DNA from: Erysipelotrichaceae bacterium
GTDB lineage: Bacteria > Bacillota_I > Bacilli_A > Erysipelotrichales > Erysipelotrichaceae
Direction: 5' to 3'
DNA length: 64,000 nucleotides
Assembly (NCBI GenBank): GCA_017473335.1
Contig: JAFULN010000009.1
Location: forward strand, 18,593-82,592
In this document: positions 19,371 to 28,557 of the stretch, one piece after another
Layout: every line of letters starts with the position of its first letter
Numbering within the stretch: position 1 is the first letter of the stretch
Made by a program: the position numbers and the translations under genes
Notes under the pieces: generated by a model
The model's database searches: none
What the model saw: only the letters and a program-made list of their open reading frames with translations
Told to the model about the DNA's origin: nothing

Positions 19371-20165
19371 TTATTTCTTACTCATTGCTGCATTAATTGC
19401 GCTCATTGCAGCTGCTCTAAAACCATTTTGTTCTAAAGCTTCTACACCACGAATCGTCGTACCGCCAGGCGAACAGACCGCATCCTTCATTGCTCCTGGA
19501 TGTTTTTCCTGTTCAAGATACAATGCCCCTGTTCCTTTGAGCATCTGTGCAACTAGACGATAAGCCATCGGACGAGTCAGACCATGCTTCACTCCTGCAT
19601 CCCCCAGTGCTTCTAAATACATTGCAGTAAATGCAGGTGTACAGCCACTGATTGTATCTGCGATTGACATATGATCTGAATCTACCACCTCAACCAGTGC
19701 AATCTTTCCCAGTAATTCTTTCCACATAGAAAACTCTTCTTCTGTCAGAGAATTCTTTTCTTCCATAATCACAATCCCCTGTGCAACTGCAACAGGTGTA
19801 TTAGGAATCATACTCAAATGATGTGTCCCTGGTGCAAGTGCCGCATCAAACTTATCAAAATTCCACTTCGATGCAACAGTAATCACAATCTTATCTTTTA
19901 AAAGATTCTGAATCGGTGCACATACTTTCTCCATCTGATAAGGCTTGACTGCTAAAATCACAACATCACTCTTATTAATTACTTCTTCTGCACTTTGACA
20001 TGCATAAACACCATACTTCTTGGCGCTTACACATACTTTATCATAATGTGCAGCACATACATGCACCTGTTCAGGCTTAATTGCCTGTACTTTCAATAAC
20101 CCTCCAATGAGCGCCTGTGCAATGTTTCCAAATCCAATCACACCAATCTTCCAACAATTCATCAT
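19371..20165 (-). CDS. proC: Pyrroline-5-carboxylate reductase (first of tandem pair)
   Basis: 264 aa, strongly similar to the next gene (WKIGVIGFGNIAQALIGGLLK is shared with one neighbouring block). Motifs: SDVVILAVKPYQMEKV, LSMIPNTPVAVAQG, CTPAFTAMYLEALGDAGVKHGL, PGAMKDAVCSPGGTTIRGVE. The substrate loop reads SGCTPAF rather than SG(A/P)xPAY, so it may differ in kinetics or cofactor preference. The duplication is adjacent and in the same orientation. MMNCWK offers two starts. Confidence 0.9.
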   Translation of the reverse strand: MMNCWKIGVIGFGNIAQALIGGLLKVQAIKPEQVHVCAAHYDKVCVSAKKYGVYACQSAEEVINKSDVVILAVKPYQMEKVCAPIQNLLKDKIVITVASKWNFDKFDAALAPGTHHLSMIPNTPVAVAQGIVIMEEKNSLTEEEFSMWKELLGKIALVEVVDSDHMSIADTISGCTPAFTAMYLEALGDAGVKHGLTRPMAYRLVAQMLKGTGALYLEQEKHPGAMKDAVCSPGGTTIRGVEALEQNGFRAAAMSAINAAMSKK

Positions 20166-20177
20166 ACATCCTCTTTT

Positions 20178-20872
20178 CTATTCTTTTGATATTTGTAAAA
20201 TATTCTGCTCATTCACAAAATGATACAATGCATGAGCCAGAAGATTCTGTGCTGGCCAGTAACTATATGAACACAAAATCCAGACCAAACGACTGCTTTT
20301 TCCAAACATATCTATCGCTAGCATTAAATCAGAAAACCAGAACATCAGACTTCCTATTAAAATAAGCTTTGTAGATATACATTTATTCGTACAATAGTTC
20401 GATAATGCCTTTGCCAGCATACAAGCGATAATCACTGCATATCCAATCAACAGTTTCTTCAATCCACTATCTTCAATCTGTATAAGCGGTGTCCCCGTAC
20501 AAGATAAATTGACAAAACAGCTACAGGTACAATAAAAAGCACATCTTTCCACTGAAATCTCTTAAGTATATAAAACGCTACCAAATACATGACATGTCCA
20601 GACGCAAAACACAGTAGCCCTGCCATAAAATTGATGCCTAAAAGTACATCTGCGCACATTCCTAAACACAGCCCCAGTACTATCAGAATAATAACGCTTT
20701 TTCTATTTACATTCTGTTTCCATGCATAGACAAGATTTATACAACCAAGCACAAAAAACCATGAACTAGTGAAGCCTTTCAGCCATAATCCTCTAAATAG
20801 GTCATAGCACACAAGACATATCATCGCTGATATCAGCATCACTAAATTCAATACTCTTACTTTTTTATCCAT
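20178..20872 (-). pseudogene. YhhN/TMEM86-family membrane protein (lysoplasmalogenase-like), single frameshift
   Basis: Two overlapping minus-strand frames (20872 to about 20500, then about 20500 to 20178) together give one polytopic protein of about 230 aa. The first reads LGLCLGMCADVLLGI..GHVMYLVAFYILKR and the second LILIGSLMFWFSDLMLAIDM..YWPAQNLLAHAL, the two halves of the YhhN family. The break lies at a run of four G (minus strand, about 20492-20499), typical for slippage or a sequencing error. If real, the gene is off or phase-variable. It lies within the HAD-proC operon. Confidence 0.75.
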
Positions 20873-20889
20873 AGCTAAGATTCTCTTTA

Positions 20890-21714
20890 TTAGTCACATA
20901 GTAGTTTATCTTTCACAAACAAAGCTGCACCTTCTACACGATTTGACTGCGCAATTTCATCCGCCTGTTTCTTTAAATCTTCAGAAGCGTTTTCAACTGC
21001 AACTTTCAGACCTACCGCTTCAAACAAACTCAAATCATTCGTATTATCTCCAAAACCAACTGTTTCTTCTTTAGAAATCTGTCCTAAATTCATGATAATC
21101 TTCAAGGCTTCTCCTTTTGAGCATCTCGGATGCTGAACCTCTACATTGGATGCACCCGACCAGGTAATTAATATATCTTTCACATCTTTCAAGGCCTCAA
21201 GCAGTTCTGCTTTATGTTCAGCATTCTTTACCATGAAATGAAGCTTTCGCACTCCACCTTGTGCTTGATTTAAAAAATCAGCATCATATTGAAAGATACG
21301 TGTCTTTCTAAATTCCTGAATACGTTTGTGTGTCTCTCCAATCAGCTCTTTATCATCACTTAGTGTTTCACTACAATACAAGGTACCATCAACATCAATT
21401 GTCCAATAGGATGAAATTGGAGCACATACATCAAATACCTCTTTTGCCTTTTCCATAGAAAGTACTAAAGTGCGAATCACATTTCCAGCATGATCACTAA
21501 TCAATGCTCCATTGGATGTCACTAAATACTTAAACTCTGTTCTTTCTTTAAAATAATCTGGAGCTTCTATGTACGCTCTTCCAGTACAAGGTACAAACAA
21601 AATCCCTTTTTCATGCAGCTGCTGAAGAACTTCTTTACTCAGTTCACCAACTTCTCCTTTGACATTTAGAAATGTACCATCCAAATCACTCGCTACACAA
21701 CGTATCTGTTTCAT
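20890..21714 (-). CDS. Cof-type HAD-IIB phosphatase
   Basis: 274 aa. Motif I VASDLDGTFLNVKGE, motif II LFVPCTGRAYIEA, Lys in RCSKGEALKIIM, motif IV GFGDNTNDLSLFEAVGLKVA. First gene of the leftward operon HAD-YhhN-proC-proC-kinase-nagA with short intergenic gaps (6-17 bp). The substrate is unknown; the amino-sugar and proline context does not settle it. Confidence 0.88.
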   Translation of the reverse strand: MKQIRCVASDLDGTFLNVKGEVGELSKEVLQQLHEKGILFVPCTGRAYIEAPDYFKERTEFKYLVTSNGALISDHAGNVIRTLVLSMEKAKEVFDVCAPISSYWTIDVDGTLYCSETLSDDKELIGETHKRIQEFRKTRIFQYDADFLNQAQGGVRKLHFMVKNAEHKAELLEALKDVKDILITWSGASNVEVQHPRCSKGEALKIIMNLGQISKEETVGFGDNTNDLSLFEAVGLKVAVENASEDLKKQADEIAQSNRVEGAALFVKDKLLCD

Positions 21715-21827
21715 GACGCATCCTCCATAGAATCATTATATCGTTTTTCAACATCAAGTTCTATCCTAAGTGCGAAATCAAGAAAATAGTGGTATGATTG
21801 TGGAGTAAGAAAAGAGGAGAACTCATT

Positions 21828-22925
21828 ATGATCAATCGTGATTTAATTCAAAAGCTCGCAGAAATGCTGAAAAACGAACATGTCGATGCTCTTATGGCAG
21901 CTCCAGGACATGACCTTGTCTTCCTGTTAGGACATTCTCCTTATCTGTGCGAACGTTTTCAGACGCTTGTCATCACCGCAAAAGGTGAAGCTTTCTATAT
22001 CTGTAATCGCTTGACAGAAGCAGAAGCAATAGGTTTTATGGATGGAAATAAAGTCTATCAATGGATGGATTCAGAGGGCTTTACTGAGACTGTTAAAAAA
22101 GCCTTTGAGGAACATAATCTCATCGGTAAACGTATTGCTGTCAATGGTACAGTACGTGCATTTAATTTAATTAAACTGATGGAAACCTTTGAATTTACAC
22201 CAGTCAACGGAAAACATTATTTAGAAATGACACGAATCATTAAAACACCTGAAGAACTTGAGAATTTAAGAATCTCATCACAGATTGTGGATAAAGCTTT
22301 TGAAGATATTATTCATTTCATCAAGCCAGGCATGAGTGAAAAAGATATTAAAAATGAACTCGCTCGTTTATGCATGCATTATGGTGCGGATGCCTTTATG
22401 GGAGGTATTGTTGCGGTTGATGCGAATGCTGCAAATCCACATTATTTTGGTGACAGCGCAATCATTGGTGAACATGCAGTTGTAGAAATGGACTATGGCT
22501 GCACCTATAAAGGCATGTTCAGTGATATCACAAGAACTGTTATTGTAGGTAATGCAACCGACAGAGAAAAAGAAATCTATAACCTCGTACTCAAGGCAAA
22601 CCTAGCTGGTGAAGCAGCTGCAGTAAATGGGGCATGGATTCCAGATGTTGATATGGCAGCCCGCAAAGTCATTGAAGAAGCTGGATATGGCTACGAATTC
22701 AATCATCGTCTAGGACACGGTATCGGCTATGCTGGACATGAAGCTCCATATATCCACGGTGACAACAAGATGCATTTAGCACCTGGCATGGCTTTCAGCT
22801 GTGAACCTGGCATCTACATTCGTAATGAAATCGGTGTTCGTATTGAAGACGTTGTCATCATCAACGAAAAAGGCGAAACCGAAGTCCTCAACAAGTGTAC
22901 CAAAGAACTCGTTGAAATCTTCTAA
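21828..22925 (+). CDS. M24-family Xaa-Pro aminopeptidase-like protein
   Basis: 365 aa from ATG 21828 with RBS AGAGGAGAA; an in-frame TTG upstream lacks one. The creatinase-type N-domain (residues 1-125) is followed by the pita-bread M24 fold. Metal ligands are visible: Asp in MDYGCTYKGMFSDITRT (two Asp), His in HRLGHGIGYAGHEAP, Glu in FSCEPGIYI and Glu in VRIEDVVI. It probably cleaves X-Pro bonds of peptides in the cytoplasm. Single-gene unit. Confidence 0.92.
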   Translation: MINRDLIQKLAEMLKNEHVDALMAAPGHDLVFLLGHSPYLCERFQTLVITAKGEAFYICNRLTEAEAIGFMDGNKVYQWMDSEGFTETVKKAFEEHNLIGKRIAVNGTVRAFNLIKLMETFEFTPVNGKHYLEMTRIIKTPEELENLRISSQIVDKAFEDIIHFIKPGMSEKDIKNELARLCMHYGADAFMGGIVAVDANAANPHYFGDSAIIGEHAVVEMDYGCTYKGMFSDITRTVIVGNATDREKEIYNLVLKANLAGEAAAVNGAWIPDVDMAARKVIEEAGYGYEFNHRLGHGIGYAGHEAPYIHGDNKMHLAPGMAFSCEPGIYIRNEIGVRIEDVVIINEKGETEVLNKCTKELVEIF

Positions 22926-22930
22926 TATCT

Positions 22931-22962
22931 GCTGTGACATTGAATGTGTCACAGCTTTTTAT
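22931..22962 (+). terminator. Terminator of the M24 peptidase gene
   Basis: GCTGTGACA (22931-22939) pairs with TGTCACAGC (22947-22955) and is followed by TTTTTATT. Confidence 0.8.
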
Positions 22963-23007
22963 TATTGTAATCATGGATTTATCATTATTTCTTTTCTATA
23001 CCAAATG

Positions 23008-23040
23008 ATAAACCCGTAAACTTATGCTTACGGGTTTATT
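23008..23040 (-). terminator. Hairpin downstream of tRNA-Ser
   Basis: TAAACCCGTAA (23009-23019) and TTACGGGTTTA (23028-23038) form an 11-bp stem located 12 bp past the tRNA 3' end. The T-run on the minus strand is weak. Confidence 0.55.
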
Positions 23041-23051
23041 TGATTTATAAA

Positions 23052-23141
23052 TGGCGCAGCGAGAGGGATTCGAACCCTCGGTAAGCTTACACCTACACAC
23101 GCTTTCCAAGCGTGCTCCTTCAGCCTCTCGGACATCGCTAC
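23052..23141 (-). tRNA. tRNA-Ser (anticodon GGA)
   Basis: 90 nt including an encoded CCA. The acceptor arms GTAGCGA and TCGCTGC pair, including one T-G wobble. The anticodon arm is CACGC-TTGGAAA-GCGTG with GGA in the loop. A long class II variable arm (GTAGGTGTAAGCTTACC) and T-arm GAGGG-TTCGAAT-CCCTC follow. It starts only 9 bp after the stop codon of the upstream gene, so it may be processed from a shared transcript. Confidence 0.95.
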
Positions 23142-23150
23142 AATAGCTGC

Positions 23151-23966
23151 TTATTTAGCAGCTGGTTTTTTCATTCTCCACAGTTCGCTATATGGTACAA
23201 ACACGATAGAATCGGCATTAACCTTTGCCTGATTTCTCTGTTTCTTGATATTGCCTTCATGAACAGAGTTCAAAAGATCTTTTGATACCATGTACTGTAC
23301 ATAGCAAACCTTCTTCAATAAGAACCACTTCTGAATCATTTCATAAATAACTGGCTGTGGATCTTCAACTGCATTTACAGCTTCAGATGCATGTTCTTTC
23401 AATGCAACCGATTCAGCAACTGCTTCAGTCTTCAGCTGTTCATAATTGCTGAAACAAGACTTGTCAAATTCTCTCTGCAAAGCACCTGCTTTGTAAGTGT
23501 ACAGTCTAGAATAAATTGATGCAACTGCTTTTTCATCATTATTTACAACAGATACAAGTTCATTCTTGCAATCTGCAAATGGACTTCCTGGTTCAGTGAA
23601 GCAGTAGTACATACCCTTTGCATACAGGTAGTTCTGCTTATCTGCACGATAAATCATCAGACCACGCTGCTGTCCATCACGTTCTGAATAAACAATCAGT
23701 GGACAAACAACACGCAAATCTTCAAGTTTGAATGCATCCTTATAACGGATAATCTGGTTGGAAATCACAGTACGATTCAGCGCAATGCGATAATTTACGC
23801 ATACACGGCAGTCATTGTCCTGTTCAAAAATTGTCGTCAGGATACTTCTGAATGGATCTGTTTCTTCCATCATTTCAAGGTAATCTTCAAGATAACCATT
23901 GAAATCGCAGTCTGTACCGCCCTTACGTACATCCTGCACTTCTTTAAGTAATGTTGTGATTGGCAT
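23151..23966 (-). CDS. Conserved-looking protein of unknown function
   Basis: 271 aa, soluble, no signal or membrane segment. Not recognised. Features: Cys in NDCRVCVNYRIAL, PLIVYSERDGQQRGLMIYRA, an Ala/Glu-rich helix (EAVAESVALKEHASEAVNA) at about 180-200, and a C-terminus ending RMKKPAAK. RBS AGGGGAGC precedes it, and a TTGAAT/TATAAA-like promoter lies near 24000-24025. It is directly followed by tRNA-Ser. The frame is clean and well preceded, so the gene is real although its role is unknown. Confidence 0.65.
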   Translation of the reverse strand: MPITTLLKEVQDVRKGGTDCDFNGYLEDYLEMMEETDPFRSILTTIFEQDNDCRVCVNYRIALNRTVISNQIIRYKDAFKLEDLRVVCPLIVYSERDGQQRGLMIYRADKQNYLYAKGMYYCFTEPGSPFADCKNELVSVVNNDEKAVASIYSRLYTYKAGALQREFDKSCFSNYEQLKTEAVAESVALKEHASEAVNAVEDPQPVIYEMIQKWFLLKKVCYVQYMVSKDLLNSVHEGNIKKQRNQAKVNADSIVFVPYSELWRMKKPAAK

Positions 23967-24058
23967 AATTCTAGCTCCCCTATTATGGTATAAAACCCTT
24001 ATTTATAATTATTCTACCTAATATTCAAAAAGGATACACTATTTTTATTTTTTAGTAC

Positions 24059-24087
24059 TTGACATTGCAAGGTACTTGTCTTAACAT
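24059..24087 (+). promoter_or_regulatory. Promoter of the PadR-HAAS operon with repeated GTACTTG
   Basis: Perfect TTGACA (24059-24064), 17-bp spacer and TAACAT (24082-24087). GTACTTGaC and GTACTTGtC occur as direct repeats, one overlapping the -35 and one inside the spacer. This is a plausible PadR operator, allowing autorepression. Confidence 0.65.
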
Positions 24088-24114
24088 AACCTTAAAGAAA
24101 CAAAGGAGGCAACT

Positions 24115-24438
24115 ATGAACTCTCAATTTAAAAAAGGTGTACTTGAACTGGTTGTCATGATTGTAGTTAGTCAACATGATATCTATGGATACGAACTTGT
24201 GAAGCAAGTATGTGAAGTCGTACAAGTCAATGAAGGAACCATCTATCCATTATTAAAGCGAATGACCAACGAAAAGTACTTTGAAACCTATTTAAGAGAA
24301 TCTACTGAAGGTCCTCCACGTAAATATTATCGTATCACTCCCCTAGGACTAGAAGCTATGAACCAATTAAAATATGACTGGCTTCAGTTCAGCAGACAAA
24401 TCAATCAATTTATTGAAGGAGATTGTGACCATGACTAA
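24115..24438 (+). CDS. PadR-family transcriptional regulator
   Basis: 107 aa. Winged helix typical of PadR: LELVVMIVVSQHDIYGYELV, VNEGTIYPLLKRM, then the wing GPPRKYYRITPLGLEAM. RBS AAAGGAGGCAAC. It overlaps the next gene by 8 bp (ATGACTAA). PadR regulators paired with a HAAS/DUF1700 membrane protein are a recurrent Firmicutes arrangement linked to envelope stress; the signal is unknown here. Confidence 0.92.
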   Translation: MNSQFKKGVLELVVMIVVSQHDIYGYELVKQVCEVVQVNEGTIYPLLKRMTNEKYFETYLRESTEGPPRKYYRITPLGLEAMNQLKYDWLQFSRQINQFIEGDCDHD

Positions 24439-25087
24439 ACAAGAATTTTTAACAAGACTCAAAATGAAATTATCTGTGCTAAGTACAGATGAAATCACAG
24501 ATATCATTGATGAATATTCAGAAATCATAGATGAAAAAATCAATGAAGGTAAAACAGAACAACAGGCAGTTCATGATTTTGGCAATGTGGATGAGTTGGC
24601 ACGTGAAATCTTAAAAGCTTACAAGATAGATGATCAATTCACAGAAAAAGAAGACTGGTCACGTCAGTTAAGTTCCATATTGAATGATGTTGCATCCTTT
24701 TTAACACGTATCTTTGGTGATTTGTTTGAACACATGAATGAAAGAGGTTTCTCCAACATCATCTCTACCATTATCACCGCAATCCTTCTCTGTATTTTCC
24801 TGCGTATTCCATTTTGGATTATTGAAGTTCTAGGTGATATTCTATTATCAATTCTATTGCCAGGTTTATTAGAAGGTTTAGTCGTAGGTGCATGGAATAT
24901 TCTTTGTGATATTGGATATCTAGTATTTGCGATTGGTGTTATCGTAAATTTAGTTAAAACTGGAGAAGTCTCACTAAAAAAAGGATTCCATTCCATGAAA
25001 CAAGAAGACAATACACCTAAACAAATCATTGATGCAGATTATACTGAAAAAGAATCATCTGAAAATCCTGATGATTCAGACCTCTAA
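24431..25087 (+). CDS. HAAS/DUF1700 domain membrane protein
   Basis: 218 aa from ATG 24431; the longer frame upstream is only the antisense-free overlap with padR. The N-terminal HAAS domain reads MTKQEFLTRLKMKLSVLSTD, then IIDEYSEIIDEKINEGKTEQ and VDELAREILKAYK. Two or three hydrophobic segments follow (IISTIITAILLCIFLRI; IEVLGDILLSILLPGLLEG; IGYLVFAIGVIVNLV). Acidic C-terminal tail. Probably a membrane partner of the PadR protein. Confidence 0.85.
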   Translation: MTKQEFLTRLKMKLSVLSTDEITDIIDEYSEIIDEKINEGKTEQQAVHDFGNVDELAREILKAYKIDDQFTEKEDWSRQLSSILNDVASFLTRIFGDLFEHMNERGFSNIISTIITAILLCIFLRIPFWIIEVLGDILLSILLPGLLEGLVVGAWNILCDIGYLVFAIGVIVNLVKTGEVSLKKGFHSMKQEDNTPKQIIDADYTEKESSENPDDSDL

Positions 25088-25145
25088 AAAGTAATATTAT
25101 ATGTTATCATAAAAGTGATTCAAGACTAAAGGAGGTCTTCACTCA

Positions 25146-25664
25146 ATGAGTCAGCCATTACAGACAGAGCGCTTAATCCTTCGTCAAGTCATAGAAGATG
25201 ACGCTATTCCAATGTATCACCTGATTCATCACAATCCAAATGTACTTAAAACTTTTTTAGCACAGTACATCGACAACATCAAAGATGCTACCGTTGATAA
25301 TCTGATTCAATTTCAGGAATTAGGAAAACTCATCTATATCCTGGAACTGAAAGATACACATGAAGTAATAGGACTTCTTTTAGAACAGGAACAAACCATT
25401 GAATCCATTGAACTGGGCTATGCGATTGGAGAACCTTATTGGAACCAAGGATATGCTACAGAAGCTCTCAAAGCAGTCATTCATCATCTATTCCATTTAG
25501 AGTATCAAAGAGTCACTGCAGAATGCTTCATTGAAAACGTTGCATCCTCACGCGTGATGGAAAAATGCGGTATGAGACGCACACATAACAGCTATCCACT
25601 GCATTATCAAGGTAAAGATCACACTGTGATTGAATATGAGATTCATTCAAAAACAGACTTTTAA
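25146..25664 (+). CDS. GNAT acetyltransferase, RimJ/RimL type
   Basis: 172 aa. N-terminal LQTERLILRQVIEDD and the acetyl-CoA motif IELGYAIGEPYWNQGYATEA (about residues 80-100), then RVTAECFIENVASSRVMEKCGM. This matches the Acetyltransf_3 subgroup that modifies ribosomal-protein N-termini or small molecules. RBS AAAGGAGGTC. Followed by a strong terminator. Confidence 0.9.
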   Translation: MSQPLQTERLILRQVIEDDAIPMYHLIHHNPNVLKTFLAQYIDNIKDATVDNLIQFQELGKLIYILELKDTHEVIGLLLEQEQTIESIELGYAIGEPYWNQGYATEALKAVIHHLFHLEYQRVTAECFIENVASSRVMEKCGMRRTHNSYPLHYQGKDHTVIEYEIHSKTDF

Positions 25665-25682
25665 AAATAGTCTGTTTTTTTC
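25651..25682 (+). terminator. Terminator of the GNAT gene
   Basis: AAACAGACT (25651-25659) pairs with AGTCTGTTT (25669-25677), followed by TTTT. The stop codon is inside the loop side. Confidence 0.8.
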
Positions 25683-25705
25683 ATGTTTTATAAAATTTTA
25701 AAGAA

Positions 25706-25720
25706 TGATTCTCATTCTCA
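25706..25720. promoter_or_regulatory. Fur/PerR-like box upstream of addB
   Basis: TGATTCTCATTCTCA matches the 7-1-7 Fur consensus TGATAATnATTATCA at 11 of 14 positions. It lies about 235 bp before the addB start in a 290-bp AT-rich gap (25665-25956) where I see no gene. Confidence 0.35.
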
Positions 25721-25956
25721 TATTCAACAAACGAATACTTTTTTCTTTTGAAAATCTACAACCAATATTACAAGAGTCATCCCATCACAAATACATATGA
25801 TAGTACTTATCAGCTGTTTATAGAAAGCCTCATATTAATTATTCTTTTTTAAAATATAAAACCTCAAAAATGGATGATGAAAAATCATTCATTTTTCTTC
25901 TCTGTGAGAGAATCACGAACTGTGGTAAAATAATGTCAAATACGGAGGTGCACTTT

Positions 25957-28557
25957 ATGAAAAAAGTAATTGCTGCTCCAGCTTATCTGCATGAGACCCT
26001 TCTTCATCAGCTGCTGGACGAACAACATACACAAGTATTAAGCAACGTATCCGTTGTTCCTTTTAGTGCCCTTCTGCCTCGTTCAACAGTTAGCACATCA
26101 GAAATCCTTGAACAAGCATATGCACGTATTCAGTCCATAAAGGATGCTTGTCCTCATTTTACTCAAATGATGGATAACCCCAGCTTTCTGAAACAGCTGA
26201 CTGATTTTCGCAATGAGATGGCTGAATATCAGATACAGCTGGAAGATCTACCTGAAGAAGATGATTTTCAAAGAGAGTTAAAACAACTCATTCAATCTTT
26301 TTATGATCTTCCCACTGCATCATCACATCGAATTGACTTTTTACACTCACACATTAATATGAATCATGTAGAAGTCATTCCTTCTTATCATTCATCAATG
26401 TTTGATGGCATGTGCACTGAACATCTTTTAAAATCAGGTGCAGCTTTAAAAGACATATCTTTAACACCTGTTTCATTGACTGGCTATACTGCATTAAATC
26501 GACGTCAGGAAATCGAAGCCTGCGCTCAGCATATTATCTCAAATAACCTTAAGCCTGAAGATATCAATATCGTACTTTGTGATTCTGCTTCTGATCAGAA
26601 AGTACTTCAGCTTGTCTTTGATCGTTATGGCATTCCTTATGGATTTGTCAACTCTTCAAAACCATCTCAGATTGCTCGACTGTGGATAACTCTTGTAAAG
26701 TTTCTGCAAGAAAAAAATCTGGATACATTCATCGAATATCTTCATGCTGGCTATCATACTTTAGAACATTTTGATGCTCTGATTCATTATCTTGATTTAT
26801 TTGTAGAAAATCCTGATGAGTTGAACTTTCCATTTGAACATGTTCAGCATATTGTTGATTCAGAAATTCTAATGGATGACAGAGAAGTACAAAAACTGAT
26901 TGATTTGGAAAAACATGCAGAAGAAGTACGTGAAAAGATTCAGATTCATTTTGAAGGATCTATCTTTGTATCAGCATATGAATTCTGTAGAGCTCATGCA
27001 TTGTCTCAACAGCCAGAAGAACGTTCTGTATTACTTCGCATTAAAGAAATACTTGAACATCATGTACGTGTATTGGATCATCCTCAATATACTGATTTAA
27101 TTTGTTTTGAAATTCAAAATTTAACATGTACCTCTTCAAGTTCATTCCAGCATTGTGTCTGTGTAAGTGATTTAACTCATCCTGTACTTCCTCGAACTCA
27201 TGGATATGTATTAGGTTGTGTTCAAAGCAGTTTCCCTAACTTTCAGCCATGCAGCCGTATCTTTGATGAAGACTATGTATCAAAAGTAAAAGGCTACCCA
27301 CTCAAGACAGAACGTCAGCGTTTTAATGCTGTACAAACATCTTGGATTTTTAGATGTGCCGATGACATTATCTTCTCTGCTTCCTGCGCGGACTATGAAG
27401 GTAAAGGTCGACAAATGTCTGTAGAAATATCCAGCAGACTTGCCCATGACCCTGTTCCATGGAAACTGGTTCAGCATCATCAAAAACACAAAACTGACTT
27501 CACAATCAGTGCAGATACCGCAAAAAAACTTTTCTTAAGAAATGGAAAGCTGCATGGAAGTATCTCTTCTTTTGAACGCTGGTTTCATTGTCCTGCTTCC
27601 TATTTTTTAAGCTATGGTCTAAAACTCAGAGATCAGAAACTTCCTGAATTTAATATCGCCATGATGGGTACTTTACAACATGCAGTCCTAGAAGAAGTTC
27701 TTTCAAAATACCATAAAAATATTGGACAGGTTCAAGAAGAAGAACTAATAGAAATCGTTGATCATATCTTTAATCCTGTGATTCATCTGTTTAAAAAACA
27801 ACGCACACACTTAACTGTCACAAAACATAGATGTATCAAAAACATGACACAAATATTTGAGTTTTTAGGTGAAATGGAACAGAACACAGACTTTGAGCCT
27901 TATGCAATGGAAAAACATTTTAAGATGACTCTTTTAGAAAACGAAGATGTACCTGTCGCAATCCAGGGAATTATTGACCGTATTGATATGACACATGATA
28001 TGTTAAGAATCCTGGACTACAAAAGTTCTCATAAAACACTTTCAGTCACAAAGGCTCAAAGTGGTCTTCAGCTTCAGCTGTTAACCTACCTATATACAGC
28101 TTCCTTGTTATTTCAGAAAACAGCTGCAGGATGTTACTATGTCTCTTTGAAAAATGATGATATCAAGTCAGGTATTTCTAAAGTGGATGGGAGAAAATTT
28201 GTACTGGTTGACCCTGTAGATGATGGATATGATTTATGGAAGCAGTCTCATCGTTTAGATGGATTAACTTTTGAGAATACAGATATGCTAGATTTTGATG
28301 GTACACATATCAAAAACTTTAAGAATGGAAAACCTTCCAAAATCTATTCTATTGACGATTTATCTGGTCTTATTACTACAATTTATCAATATCTGGCTGA
28401 GCAAGTTTCATCTGGAAATATTGCCCTTATTCCAACAGAAGATGCTTGTCTGTTTTGTGAAACATCAAGTATCTGCCGTTTCCATTCCCTGAAAGTCAAA
28501 TCAATTGTTCCTCCTGAATTGACTTCTCACTTTTTTAAGGAGGTGACGAAATCATGA
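25957..28557 (+). CDS. addB: ATP-dependent helicase/nuclease subunit B (AddB/RexB)
   Basis: 866 aa from ATG 25957 with RBS ACGGAGGTG; in-frame upstream starts lack one. It forms with AddA the heterodimer that resects double-strand breaks. The C-terminal RecB-type nuclease has GIIDRIDMTHDMLRILDYKS and a QLQLLTYLY helix. The iron-sulfur Cys ligands are visible as WFHCPASYF and DACLFCETSSICRFH. Shorter than B. subtilis AddB (about 1170 aa). The N-terminal half lacks a Walker A motif, as in RexB. Overlaps addA by ATGA. Confidence 0.92.
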   Translation: MKKVIAAPAYLHETLLHQLLDEQHTQVLSNVSVVPFSALLPRSTVSTSEILEQAYARIQSIKDACPHFTQMMDNPSFLKQLTDFRNEMAEYQIQLEDLPEEDDFQRELKQLIQSFYDLPTASSHRIDFLHSHINMNHVEVIPSYHSSMFDGMCTEHLLKSGAALKDISLTPVSLTGYTALNRRQEIEACAQHIISNNLKPEDINIVLCDSASDQKVLQLVFDRYGIPYGFVNSSKPSQIARLWITLVKFLQEKNLDTFIEYLHAGYHTLEHFDALIHYLDLFVENPDELNFPFEHVQHIVDSEILMDDREVQKLIDLEKHAEEVREKIQIHFEGSIFVSAYEFCRAHALSQQPEERSVLLRIKEILEHHVRVLDHPQYTDLICFEIQNLTCTSSSSFQHCVCVSDLTHPVLPRTHGYVLGCVQSSFPNFQPCSRIFDEDYVSKVKGYPLKTERQRFNAVQTSWIFRCADDIIFSASCADYEGKGRQMSVEISSRLAHDPVPWKLVQHHQKHKTDFTISADTAKKLFLRNGKLHGSISSFERWFHCPASYFLSYGLKLRDQKLPEFNIAMMGTLQHAVLEEVLSKYHKNIGQVQEEELIEIVDHIFNPVIHLFKKQRTHLTVTKHRCIKNMTQIFEFLGEMEQNTDFEPYAMEKHFKMTLLENEDVPVAIQGIIDRIDMTHDMLRILDYKSSHKTLSVTKAQSGLQLQLLTYLYTASLLFQKTAAGCYYVSLKNDDIKSGISKVDGRKFVLVDPVDDGYDLWKQSHRLDGLTFENTDMLDFDGTHIKNFKNGKPSKIYSIDDLSGLITTIYQYLAEQVSSGNIALIPTEDACLFCETSSICRFHSLKVKSIVPPELTSHFFKEVTKS

